Assembly: GCF_946221145.1 (NCBI RefSeq)
Contig: NZ_CAMIOH010000009.1
Location: forward strand, 1 to 31,308
Source: an uncultured Paracoccus sp.
GTDB lineage: Bacteria > Pseudomonadota > Alphaproteobacteria > Rhodobacterales > Rhodobacteraceae
DNA: 31,308 nt
Reading direction: 5' to 3'
Every line of letters begins with the position of its first letter. Position 1 is the stretch's first letter. Positions 14,699 to 22,081 of the stretch are shown piece after piece. A program made the position numbers and the translations under genes. A model generated the notes under the pieces. The model saw only the letters and a list, made by a program, of their open reading frames with translations. It was not told the origin of the DNA and did no database searches.

Positions 14699-14729
14699 AA
14701 ACGGGGCAGAGAAATCTCTGCCCCGTTTT
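14699..14729. terminator. Strong hairpin terminator after ccoS
   Basis: AAACGGGGCAGAGA (14699-14712) and TCTCTGCCCCGTTT (14715-14728) are perfectly complementary, giving up to 14 bp around a tight centre, followed by T/C-rich sequence. It separates the ccoGHIS operon from the convergent carboxypeptidase gene and its AT-rich ends allow action in both directions. Confidence 0.85.
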
Positions 14730-14750
14730 CGTTTCAGCAGGTGTGGGTGG

Positions 14751-16415
14751 TCAGCGGCCGACCACCTGGCATTCCTCGGACCGGCTGACGAAGCGTTCGC
14801 AGACCAGTTCGGCATTGGCCTTGGTCAGGTTCGCAAAGCTGGGCTGGAAGCCGCGCTTGGTGTCGGCGACATGACGCGCGGCGCCGCCCAGGATCGCACC
14901 GTCCTGCAAGGCGCTGCGCAGCAACAGCCGTTCCGCTTCGGCCCGGGATGTGAACATGCCCAGCGTCACGCCCCAGCCACGACCGCTGTTGGCGGGACGC
15001 GAGACGATCTCCAGGGCCTCGGGGTCGGCCAAATCACCTTCGCCCATTGCGGCCAGGATGACCGTCTCGGACCGCGGCTTCGGTGCCGGAGAGGCCAGCA
15101 GAGACAGCGACGCGGTCCCATTCTGCGGGACGGCTTCGGCAACGGCACGCGCGATGTCCTGGGGATCGGCGCCGGGATTGGCAACCTCGGCCTTGGCCTG
15201 GACGACGGCGCGGGACCGTGGCGCCGGGGCAGGGCGGCTGGATGCAGCCAGGACGGGGGCCGCCAGGCTGGCCGACTGCGCCGGGGTGTCAGCCACGGTG
15301 TCAGCCACCGGCGCGGCAGCCACGGCGACGGGTTCAGCCGCGCGGCGGCTGGCCGGGCGGGCACTGGCCGACAGGGCCAGGCCACCGGTCGGCGCCGCCA
15401 CGGGTTCGGGTTGCGGGGCCTGGGCCACGGCGGCGGTCGATGCCAGGGCAGGGCGGCTGACCCGAACCGGCGGGGCCGAGGCCGACAGCACCAGCCGCTG
15501 CGGTTCGGGCGCGGTGGCCGCGGGCGATGGTTCGATCTGGGCGCGGCGGACGACCCGTTGCGCCATCAGCCGGGGCGCCTCGGGGCGGACTTCGCGAACC
15601 CGATTCGGCACGCGGGTAAAGCCCGCATCCAGCAGTTGCGCCATGACCTGATTGCGATGCGCGGTCGAGGTGCCGCCCAGGACCGTGGCGACCAGCCGCT
15701 TGTTGCCCCGCTGCGCCGAGGCGGTCAGGTTGAAGCCCGCCGCACGGGTATAGCCGGTCTTGATTCCGTCCGCGCCTTCATAGGCATCCAGGAAACGCTT
15801 GTTGGTCGAGGCGACCTGCGCGATCCCCGCATCCGCCGAGCGGCGCGAGAAGATGTTGTAATACTGCGGGAAATCATAGAACAGCCGCCGGCCCAGCGTG
15901 GTCATGTCGCGGGCGGTCGAGTAATGCCCTTCCTGGGTCAGGCCATGGGCATTGCGGAAATTGGTGTTTGTCATCCCAAGCGCGCGGGCCATCTGCGTCA
16001 TCTGCTGGGCAAAGGCAGGCTCGGATCCCGCCAGCCCTTCGCCGATGGCGGTGGCGGCGTCATTGGCCGACTTGATCGCGGCGGCGCGGATCAGATAGCG
16101 CAGCTCGATTCGCTGGCCCGCCTTCAGGCCCAGCTTCGACGGCGGCTCGGACGCGGCATTGGTCGAAACGGGGAATTGCGAATCCAGCCGGACCTGTCCG
16201 CGTTCAATGGCCGTAAAGGCCATGTACAGCGTCATCATCTTGGTCAGGGACGCGGGATGCAGCCGCGTATCCTCGTTTTGCTTATAGATCGGCTGGCCGG
16301 TGCGGGCGTCGATCACATAGGCGGCAAAAGGGGCCGCCGAAAGCGTCGCCGGAACAAGCATGGCCAGCACAAGAAAGGCCCACAGCCGGGCTGTCTGGGA
16401 AATACGGATCACTGT
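14751..16415 (-). CDS. Serine D-Ala-D-Ala carboxypeptidase with C-terminal SPOR domain
   Basis: This periplasmic low-molecular-weight penicillin-binding protein (peptidase S11, DacA/DacC-like) trims the terminal D-Ala of peptidoglycan stem peptides. Numbering from GTG 16415: signal peptide about 1-26, nucleophile S55 with K58 in SLTK, SxN in IKSANDAAT, and KTG in GIKTGYTRAAG. A roughly 200-residue Ala/Pro-rich linker follows. The C-terminus (GWGVTLGMFTSRAEAERLL and on) is a SPOR domain, which binds denuded glycan and directs proteins to the septum. The start is uncertain: GTG 16415 gives a clean signal peptide, while ATG 16442 is an in-frame alternative. A further ATG at 16490 would lie upstream of the predicted transcription start. 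Confidence 0.88.
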   Translation of the reverse strand, partial: TVIRISQTARLWAFLVLAMLVPATLSAAPFAAYVIDARTGQPIYKQNEDTRLHPASLTKMMTLYMAFTAIERGQVRLDSQFPVSTNAASEPPSKLGLKAGQRIELRYLIRAAAIKSANDAATAIGEGLAGSEPAFAQQMTQMARALGMTNTNFRNAHGLTQEGHYSTARDMTTLGRRLFYDFPQYYNIFSRRSADAGIAQVASTNKRFLDAYEGADGIKTGYTRAAGFNLTASAQRGNKRLVATVLGGTSTAHRNQVMAQLLDAGFTRVPNRVREVRPEAPRLMAQRVVRRAQIEPSPAATAPEPQRLVLSASAPPVRVSRPALASTAAVAQAPQPEPVAAPTGGLALSASARPASRRAAEPVAVAAAPVADTVADTPAQSASLAAPVLAASSRPAPAPRSRAVVQAKAEVANPGADPQDIARAVAEAVPQNGTASLSLLASPAPKPRSETVILAAMGEGDLADPEALEIVSRPANSGRGWGVTLGMFTSRAEAERLLLRSALQDGAILGGAARHVADTKRGFQPSFANLTKANAELVCERFVSRSEECQVVGR

Positions 16416-16475
16416 CGCGGTCTCTCTGCCTCGGGATGGCATGTCGTTTGTCGCATGCCCTTGCTTAATATTCGG

Positions 16476-16481
16476 ATAATA
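16476..16481 (-). promoter_or_regulatory. Possible -10 element of the D-Ala-D-Ala carboxypeptidase gene
   Basis: On the minus strand this reads TATTAT, predicting a start near 16469. The -35 partner 17 bp upstream (TTACAT) is poor. Its main use is to argue against the far-upstream ATG at 16490 as the translation start. Confidence 0.3.
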
Positions 16482-16600
16482 GCACGACATCTTTCATCAT
16501 GTAACCGCTCATTTGGTGTATTTTCCTGTCGTTGCTCGCCTCTGGCCGGGCTTTTCTCGGCCGCGAAATCGACTATATTATGCGGCGTGACGGCATCATC

Positions 16601-16948
16601 ATGATCAGACTGGACGATATGGCGCAGTGGATGACAGACGGCGACGGACCTGACGACCAGATCGAACTGGTGGTCAAGCCGCGTACGCGCACGCAGCGCC
16701 CGCCGATGTACAAAGTGTTGATGCTGAACGACGACTTCACGCCCATGGAGTTCGTGGTTCATGTGCTGGAACGGCTGTTCAACATGACCCATGCCCAGGC
16801 GATCGAGATCATGCTGACCGTCCACCGCAAGGGCGTGGCGGTCGTCGGCGTCTTTTCGCATGAGGTCGCCGAAACCAAGGTCGCGCAGGTGATGGAACTG
16901 GCGCGGCGGCAGCAGCATCCGCTGCAATGCACAATGGAAAAAGAATAA
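16601..16948 (+). CDS. clpS: ATP-dependent Clp protease adaptor ClpS
   Basis: This protein of about 115 residues delivers N-end-rule substrates to ClpAP. The folded core YKVLMLNDDFTPMEFVVHVLERLF (37-60) contains N43 and D44/D45 of the N-degron pocket, with H75 in MLTVHRKG. EVAETKVAQV and HPLQCTMEKE complete the ClpA-binding face. The flexible N-terminal tail is typical. The start is not decided by a ribosome site: ATG 16601 and ATG 16619 (GGA 4 nt upstream) are both plausible, and the frame is open further back. A TATATT at 16574-16579 may be the -10 element. clpA is not beside it. Confidence 0.92.
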   Translation: MIRLDDMAQWMTDGDGPDDQIELVVKPRTRTQRPPMYKVLMLNDDFTPMEFVVHVLERLFNMTHAQAIEIMLTVHRKGVAVVGVFSHEVAETKVAQVMELARRQQHPLQCTMEKE

Positions 16949-16950
16949 CA

Positions 16951-17955
16951 GTGACTTTGACGCGCCTTTCCCTCGCCCTCCCGGATGGTCATCCCGGAGG
17001 CGATTTTCTTGTCATCGGTGCGCGGGGATCGGACGACCTGTCATCGCTGGACCCGGCCCGGACCCGCATCCAGCAAGGTCATTTTCCCGATCATCGCGCG
17101 CTGACCGCACGCGGTTTTCAGGTTGCGCCCGTCGTTGAAGGCCGCTTCGACGCCGCCCTGATCGTCCTGCCGCGCGCCAAGGCCGAGAGTCGGGCGCGGA
17201 TCGCCGATGCCGCATCCCGCCTGCTGCCGGGCGCCGCCCTGTGGATCGACGGGCAAAAGACCGATGGCGTCGATTCCATGCTGCGGGATCTGCGCCGCCT
17301 TGCCCCCGTGGATGAGGTTTACAGCAAGGCCCATGGCAAGATCTTTCGCGTGACCGTGCCCGAGGGCGACTGGCTGCCATCGGACTGGGCCGCCCGCGCG
17401 CACCAGGCTGCGCCGGGTTTCGTGACCCGTCCCGGCGTCTTTTCCGCCGATGCGGTGGATCCGGGATCCGCGATGCTGGCCCAGGCGCTGCCCGACCGGA
17501 TGCCGACCCGTGTCGTGGACCTGGGCGCGGGCTGGGGCTGGCTGTCCGCCCAGGCCCTGACCCGCCCGGGGATCGAGGTGATCCATCTGGTCGAGGCCGA
17601 TCACGCCGCCCTGGAATCGGCCCGCGACAACGTGACCGACCCGCGTGCGCGGTTTCATTGGGCCGATGCGCGCGACTTTGCCCTGTCCGAGCCTGTGAAC
17701 GGCGTGATCATGAACCCGCCGTTCCATGACGGGCGCGTGGCCGATCCGCGCATCGGGGCCGAGTTCATCGCGGCGGCGGCGCGGCTGCTGACGGGGGCGG
17801 GGCGGCTGTGGATGGTCGCGAACCGGCACCTGCCCTATGAATCTGTTCTGGCGCAGCATTTCGCGCAGGTGACGGAAACGCGCGGCGACACCCGTTTCAA
17901 GGTGATCGAGGCGACGGGCGCCGGACGCGGCGCAGCACGCAAGGGCCGTCGCTGA
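16951..17955 (+). CDS. Class I SAM-dependent methyltransferase, RsmC-like (rRNA guanine-N2)
   Basis: This protein of about 334 residues has the two-domain layout of RsmC/RlmG enzymes: a degenerate N-terminal methyltransferase-like half and a catalytic C-terminal half. The SAM loop is VVDLGAGWGWLS (from about 188), the acidic ribose-binding residue lies in HLVEADHAALESARDN, and the catalytic motif NPPF is at 255-258. RsmC methylates G1207 of 16S rRNA; assignment to that exact base here is by family. The start is uncertain: GTG 16951, 2 nt after the clpS stop, or ATG 16927 inside clpS. The stop overlaps the next gene's start (TGATG), so translation is coupled. Confidence 0.8.
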   Translation: MTLTRLSLALPDGHPGGDFLVIGARGSDDLSSLDPARTRIQQGHFPDHRALTARGFQVAPVVEGRFDAALIVLPRAKAESRARIADAASRLLPGAALWIDGQKTDGVDSMLRDLRRLAPVDEVYSKAHGKIFRVTVPEGDWLPSDWAARAHQAAPGFVTRPGVFSADAVDPGSAMLAQALPDRMPTRVVDLGAGWGWLSAQALTRPGIEVIHLVEADHAALESARDNVTDPRARFHWADARDFALSEPVNGVIMNPPFHDGRVADPRIGAEFIAAAARLLTGAGRLWMVANRHLPYESVLAQHFAQVTETRGDTRFKVIEATGAGRGAARKGRR

Positions 17956-18758
17956 TGGGCCTGTCGATCCAGGGCAAGACCGCCATCGTGACCGGCGCCG
18001 GGCGCGGCATCGGCCTGGCCATCGCGCGCCATTTCGTCGAACGCGGCGCCCATGTGATGTTCGCCGATACCGATGAGGCCGCCTTGGCCGAGGCGATGTC
18101 GGATTACGACGAACGCGATCCGCATGTGCGCGGCTTTTCGGGCCGGATGTCGGAGAAGCTGGCCACGGCCAACCTGCTGTCGGCGACGCTGGATGCCTTT
18201 GACCGGGTGGACATCCTTGTCAACGCGCATCGGCTGGTCAAGGCATCCGACCCGCTGGACACGGATCTGGACGTGCTGGACCAGCTGCTGCGCCAGAACG
18301 TGATGGCCGGGCTGCGGATGACCCAGATCGTCGCAAAGCGGATGATCAAGCAGGCCGAGGCCGATCCTCAGGCCGGCGGGGGGGCGATCGTCAATATCTC
18401 GACCCTGGCGGCGCTGCATCCGGTGCCGACCATGCTGGGCTATTCCATCGCCTATGCCGCGCAGGAACAGGCGACGCGGGGGATGGCCCTGGCGCTTGCC
18501 CCCCACAAGATCCGCGTAAACGGCGTTCGCTTTGGCAGCGTGATGTCCCACGAATTGAAGGATTCGCTGCGCGACAAGGCCGATCTGCGCGCCAAGATCG
18601 TCGCGGCAACTCCGATGGGCCGAATCGCCGCCGCCGACGAACTGGTGGACACCGTGCTGTATCTGGTCAGCGACGCGTCGCGTTTCGTGACCGGACAGAT
18701 CGTGACCGTCGATGGCGGGCGCAGCCTGGCCGACCGCGTGGCGGTGCAGACCGTCTGA
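17955..18758 (+). CDS. Short-chain dehydrogenase/reductase-like protein with altered catalytic residues
   Basis: This 267-residue Rossmann protein keeps the dinucleotide loop TGAGRGIG (13-20), the acidic D38, N115 and the C-terminal TGQIVTVDGGRS. It therefore looks like a folded, NAD-binding classical SDR. Ungapped alignment with BdhA of this window through the active site shows Y163 retained, but the catalytic Lys is Tyr167, the Ser is Thr150 and NNAG is replaced by VNAHR. Canonical SDR hydride transfer should be impaired. It may have a binding, structural or different catalytic role. The gene is translationally coupled to the methyltransferase gene (TGATG). Intact length and coding quality argue against a pseudogene. 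Confidence 0.75.
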   Translation: MGLSIQGKTAIVTGAGRGIGLAIARHFVERGAHVMFADTDEAALAEAMSDYDERDPHVRGFSGRMSEKLATANLLSATLDAFDRVDILVNAHRLVKASDPLDTDLDVLDQLLRQNVMAGLRMTQIVAKRMIKQAEADPQAGGGAIVNISTLAALHPVPTMLGYSIAYAAQEQATRGMALALAPHKIRVNGVRFGSVMSHELKDSLRDKADLRAKIVAATPMGRIAAADELVDTVLYLVSDASRFVTGQIVTVDGGRSLADRVAVQTV

Positions 18759-19178
18759 TCAGCCCTGTTCTTCGGGGAAGGCGTCGCGGCAGGCCTGCAC
18801 CACGGCTGCGGCCCGGTCGCCCAACTGCGCCTTGCGCGCGGCCAGGTTGTCGCGCTTGCGCTGTTCGGCGGCCGGGTCGATCGGCACGCGATAGCGTTCG
18901 GTATCTACGTAATCGCGCCAGCAGGGCCGGTATTCGATGACCGCCCGCCCGTCCTTGTCGCGCCAGACCGACCGGCACTGCGTCAGGCGGTCGCGCACGA
19001 CCTGCCGTTCCTCCCAGGCATAGCCGCGCGCCAGGTTCCCCTCGACCTCGGCCAGCAGGCGGCTGACCGTGCGATATTCGCTGGTGTTGCTGCTGATGCA
19101 GCGTTCCTGCGGCGTGCCGCAGGCTGCCAGCAGCAAGGGCAGGGCAAGGGTTGCGGCAAGCGCGGTGTTGCGGGTCAT
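18759..19178 (-). CDS. Small lipoprotein of unknown function
   Basis: This 139-residue protein has a lipoprotein signal peptide with lipobox LLAAC (acylated C20). The mature part has four more cysteines (QERCISS, LTQCRSV, RPCWRDY, QACRDAF) that could form disulfides in the periplasm. The C-terminal half is rich in charged and Ala residues and probably helical. I do not recognise a named family. ATG 19178 is chosen because it starts the signal peptide and AAGAGA lies upstream; the open frame beyond it is GC-rich noise. It is divergent from hemF. On the minus strand TTGCCA-N17-TAGCAT in the shared 77-bp gap could be its promoter. Confidence 0.7.
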   Translation of the reverse strand: MTRNTALAATLALPLLLAACGTPQERCISSNTSEYRTVSRLLAEVEGNLARGYAWEERQVVRDRLTQCRSVWRDKDGRAVIEYRPCWRDYVDTERYRVPIDPAAEQRKRDNLAARKAQLGDRAAAVVQACRDAFPEEQG

Positions 19179-19255
19179 GGCGGGTCTCTTTACAGCAGGT
19201 CGTCGGATGCTATCGCTGCCGTCCCGGCCTGGCAAATCAAGTTTGGAGAGCGTCG

Positions 19256-20110
19256 ATGGAACAGGAACGCAGCACCGCAGCCGCTTGGTTCCGCAGCCTG
19301 CGCGACCGCATCGTCGCGGCATTCGAGGGGCTGGAGGATCGCGGCCCCGGCACCGCCCCGGCGGGCCGTTTCGACGTGACCCCGACCACGCGCGCGGGCG
19401 ATGGGGGCGGCGGCCTGATGTCGGTGATGCGCGGCGGCCGGGTCTTTGAAAAGGTCGGCGTCAACTGGTCCGAGGTTCACGGCACCCTTGCCCCCCGCGC
19501 CCAGGCGGCAATGGCGTCGCGGGGGGTGCCTGGGATCGACAGTGACCCGCGGTTCTGGGCCAGCGGGATCAGCCTGGTCGCGCATATGCAGAACCCCCAG
19601 GCCCCTGCGGTCCACATGAACACGCGGATGTTCTGGACACCGGGCGCCTGGTGGTTCGGGGGCGGCGCCGACCTGAATCCCTGCATCGAGTATCCCGAAG
19701 ACACCGCGCATTTCCACGCCGCCCTGCGTGCCGCCTGCGATGCCCATGACGGCGGCCATTACGACCGCTTCAAGGCCTGGGCGGACGATTACTTCTTCAT
19801 TCCGCATCGCGGGCGGGCGCGGGGCGTCGGCGGCATCTTCTTCGATGACCTGAACAGCGGCGACTGGCAGGCCGATTTCGCCTTTACCCGCGCCGTGGGC
19901 GAGGCGTTCCTGCCTGCCTTCCTGCCTCTGGCCGAGGCACGGATGGCCCAGCCCTTCAGCGATGCGGACCGTGATACGCAGCTGATCCATCGCGGGCTTT
20001 ATGCGGAATACAACCTGGTCTATGACCGGGGCACGAAATTCGGGCTGGAAACCGGCCACAATGCCGACGCCGTGTTGATGAGCCTGCCGCCGCTGGCGAA
20101 ATGGGTCTAG
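19256..20110 (+). CDS. hemF: Oxygen-dependent coproporphyrinogen III oxidase
   Basis: This 284-residue cytoplasmic enzyme makes the two oxidative decarboxylations that give protoporphyrinogen IX, using O2. Family motifs are GGGLMSVMRGGRVFEKVGVN (51-70), VHMNTRMF (119-126), WWFGGGADLNP (132-142), GGIFFDDL and the C-terminal EYNLVYDRGTKFGLETG. The length fits (E. coli HemF is 299). GGAGAG lies 6 nt before the ATG at 19256. Its stop codon overlaps that of the convergent transporter gene. The oxygen-independent HemN, used at low oxygen in this group, is not in the window, and I see no FNR box here. Confidence 0.95.
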   Translation: MEQERSTAAAWFRSLRDRIVAAFEGLEDRGPGTAPAGRFDVTPTTRAGDGGGGLMSVMRGGRVFEKVGVNWSEVHGTLAPRAQAAMASRGVPGIDSDPRFWASGISLVAHMQNPQAPAVHMNTRMFWTPGAWWFGGGADLNPCIEYPEDTAHFHAALRAACDAHDGGHYDRFKAWADDYFFIPHRGRARGVGGIFFDDLNSGDWQADFAFTRAVGEAFLPAFLPLAEARMAQPFSDADRDTQLIHRGLYAEYNLVYDRGTKFGLETGHNADAVLMSLPPLAKWV

Positions 20111-20982
20111 GCCGCCACCAGCAGCAGCCAGCCGACGCCGATCAGGATCAGCGCCATTCCGGCCAGTTGCAGCGGGCGGACGGTCTGGCGGAATAGCCGT
20201 CCCGACAGGACTTGGGCCATCACCACCTCGACCAGGGCAAGGGTGCGGACATTGGCGGCGGGGGTCAGCGCAAAGCCGATGAACCAGAACAATGATGCGA
20301 ATGCGCCCAGCAGGCCTGCGCCCAGCGACACCCGCCATTCCGTCATGATCCCCGCCAGGGCGCGGCGGTCGCGCAGGATCAGCCAGGCGGCCATGATCGA
20401 AGCCTGAATACCCAGCGTGATCGCCAGCACCGTCAGGGCGCGAAGCGCATAGCCCGCGTCGGGCAGGGCCAGCAGCGCCCCGCGAAAGCCGATCGCAGAC
20501 ACCCCGAACAGCGCGCCCGACAGCACGCCGGTCGCCACCGGGCGCCATGCCGTCCGGCCCCAGGCGGCGCCCGATGCCAGCACCACCCCCAGCGTCGCGA
20601 CGGCGATCGCGCCCAACCGGGCGGGTCCCAGCGGCTCGGCCAGGATCACCGCGCCGACCAGGGCCAGGGTGACGGGTTCGGTCTTCATCAGCGCGGTGGC
20701 GACGCCGAACCCCTGGCCCCGCATCGTGACCAGCATGAACGCCGTCGCCGCGATCTGCGCCAAGGCGCCAAGCGCGGCCCAGCCCAGGACCACCCTGTCC
20801 GGTCGGGGGATCGGCAGCCAGATCGCAACCAGGGCAAGCGCAAGCGCGGCGAAGGGAAAGCCGAACACGAACCGCACGGCGGTCGCGCCCATGGTGCCGA
20901 CTTGCCGCGTCAGCCCCGCCTGCGCGGCGTTCCGCGCGGTCTGCGCCGTGGCCGCGATCAGCGTGGCGGCGACCCAGATCAT
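20107..20982 (-). CDS. DMT (EamA) family transporter
   Basis: This 291-residue integral membrane protein has ten predicted hydrophobic helices in two EamA-like repeats of five. Examples are MIWVAATLIAATAQTARNA at the start, TEPVTLALVGAVILAEPLG at the end of the first repeat, and LALVEVVMAQVLSGRLFRQ followed by LAGMALILIGVGWLLL at the end. The substrate cannot be predicted; the family exports or imports small metabolites. ATG 20982 overlaps the hemE stop (ATGA), so it is translated with hemE. That suggests, but does not show, a link to haem precursors. It converges on hemF with a shared CTAG. Confidence 0.85.
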   Translation of the reverse strand: MIWVAATLIAATAQTARNAAQAGLTRQVGTMGATAVRFVFGFPFAALALALVAIWLPIPRPDRVVLGWAALGALAQIAATAFMLVTMRGQGFGVATALMKTEPVTLALVGAVILAEPLGPARLGAIAVATLGVVLASGAAWGRTAWRPVATGVLSGALFGVSAIGFRGALLALPDAGYALRALTVLAITLGIQASIMAAWLILRDRRALAGIMTEWRVSLGAGLLGAFASLFWFIGFALTPAANVRTLALVEVVMAQVLSGRLFRQTVRPLQLAGMALILIGVGWLLLVAA

Positions 20983-22007
20983 GCGCTGCGGACAGCCTCG
21001 ATCATGGCGGCGACGTTGTCGGGGTTGGCGTCTGGGGTGATGCCGTGGCCCAGGTTGAAGATATGCGGCCCGCCCCGCAGCGCGCGGGTGATGCGTTGCG
21101 CCTCGGCCACCAGGGCGGGGCCGCCCGTGACCATGTGCCGCGGGTCCATGTTGCCCTGGACGCAGCCGTCGGGCTGGACATGGCGTGCCGCCCAATCCGC
21201 GTCGACCGAATTGTCCAGGGCCACGCAATCCGCCCCCGTCGCCCGCGCAAAGCCGACATAGCGTTCGCCCGCTTCCCTGGGAAAGGCGATGACCGGGATG
21301 CCGGGATGGCGATCCTTCAGCGCCGCGATGATCCGGCGCGTGGGCGCCACGGCGAAATCGTCGAAATCGGCGCCCTTCAGACTGCCGGCCCAGCTGTCGA
21401 ACAGCTTGACGACCTCGGCTCCGGCGTCGATCTGGGCGGACAGATAGTGGATCGTCGCGTCGGTGATGCGGTCGATCAGCGCCGTGAAGGTCGCGCGATC
21501 CTGATCTTTCAGGGCATGGGCCGGGCCTTGGTCGGGCGTGCCGCGACCGGCGATCATATAGGTCGCAACGGTCCAGGGCGCGCCCGCAAAGCCGATCAGC
21601 GCGGTCTCCTGCGGCAATTCGCGCGCCAGGATCCGCACGGTCTCATAGACCGGGGCCAGCCTGTCGTGGATCTGATCGGCCGGACGAAGCCGCGCCAGAT
21701 CGTTTGCCGAGGTGATGGTGGACAGGCGCGGCCCTTCGCCCGTGGCAAACCACAGGTCGGCGCCCAGGGCCTGCGGGACCAGCAGGATGTCGGCGAACAG
21801 GATCGCCGCATCGAAGCCAAAGCGCCGGATCGGCTGCAACGTCACCTCGGCCGCAAGGTCGGGATTGTAGCACAGCGACAGGAAATCGCCCGCCTGGGCG
21901 CGGGTGGCGCGGTATTCCGGCAGGTAACGGCCAGCCTGGCGCATCATCCAGATCGGCGGGGTCGGCAGGCTTTCCCCGGCAAGGGCGCGCATCAGAAGTT
22001 TGGTCAT
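20979..22007 (-). CDS. hemE: Uroporphyrinogen decarboxylase
   Basis: This 342-residue enzyme decarboxylates the four acetate side chains of uroporphyrinogen III to give coproporphyrinogen III, the substrate of HemF. The first signature is PPIWMMRQAGRYLPEYR (17-33), with the substrate-binding arginines R23 and R27. The catalytic-region aspartate lies in GFDAAILFADIL, and GFAGAPWTVATYM and FDSWAGSL are family segments. The C-terminal HIFNLGHGITPDANPDN is the second signature. AGGAGG precedes the ATG. It is divergent from hemC, with 74 bp between the two starts. Confidence 0.96.
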   Translation of the reverse strand: MTKLLMRALAGESLPTPPIWMMRQAGRYLPEYRATRAQAGDFLSLCYNPDLAAEVTLQPIRRFGFDAAILFADILLVPQALGADLWFATGEGPRLSTITSANDLARLRPADQIHDRLAPVYETVRILARELPQETALIGFAGAPWTVATYMIAGRGTPDQGPAHALKDQDRATFTALIDRITDATIHYLSAQIDAGAEVVKLFDSWAGSLKGADFDDFAVAPTRRIIAALKDRHPGIPVIAFPREAGERYVGFARATGADCVALDNSVDADWAARHVQPDGCVQGNMDPRHMVTGGPALVAEAQRITRALRGGPHIFNLGHGITPDANPDNVAAMIEAVRSA

Positions 22008-22046
22008 GGGGCCTCCTGCGGCCCGTTCAAGGCGAGGCGCGGGGCG

Positions 22047-22075
22047 TTGTCAAGCAGCCAGCCTGCGGCTATGCG
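22047..22075 (+). promoter_or_regulatory. Predicted sigma-70 promoter of hemC
   Basis: TTGTCA (22047-22052) and TATGCG (22070-22075) are 17 bp apart. The predicted start, 7 nt on, coincides with the A of the hemC ATG at 22082, implying a leaderless message or use of the next in-frame ATG at 22091. The same bases read TTGACA on the minus strand and could serve as the hemE -35 (with a weak TTGAAC 17 bp on). Confidence 0.5.
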
Positions 22076-22081
22076 GGGGCC

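Noticed and set aside
14559..16604. A 681-codon plus-strand open frame opposite the D-Ala-D-Ala carboxypeptidase gene
   Set aside because: It is low-complexity Gly/Arg-rich antisense translation of the Ala/Pro linker. It crosses the ccoS terminator and the divergent promoter region.
19190..20548. A long minus-strand frame across hemF and the end of the transporter gene
   Set aside because: It is antisense to HemF and out of frame with the transporter, with no start signal or motif.
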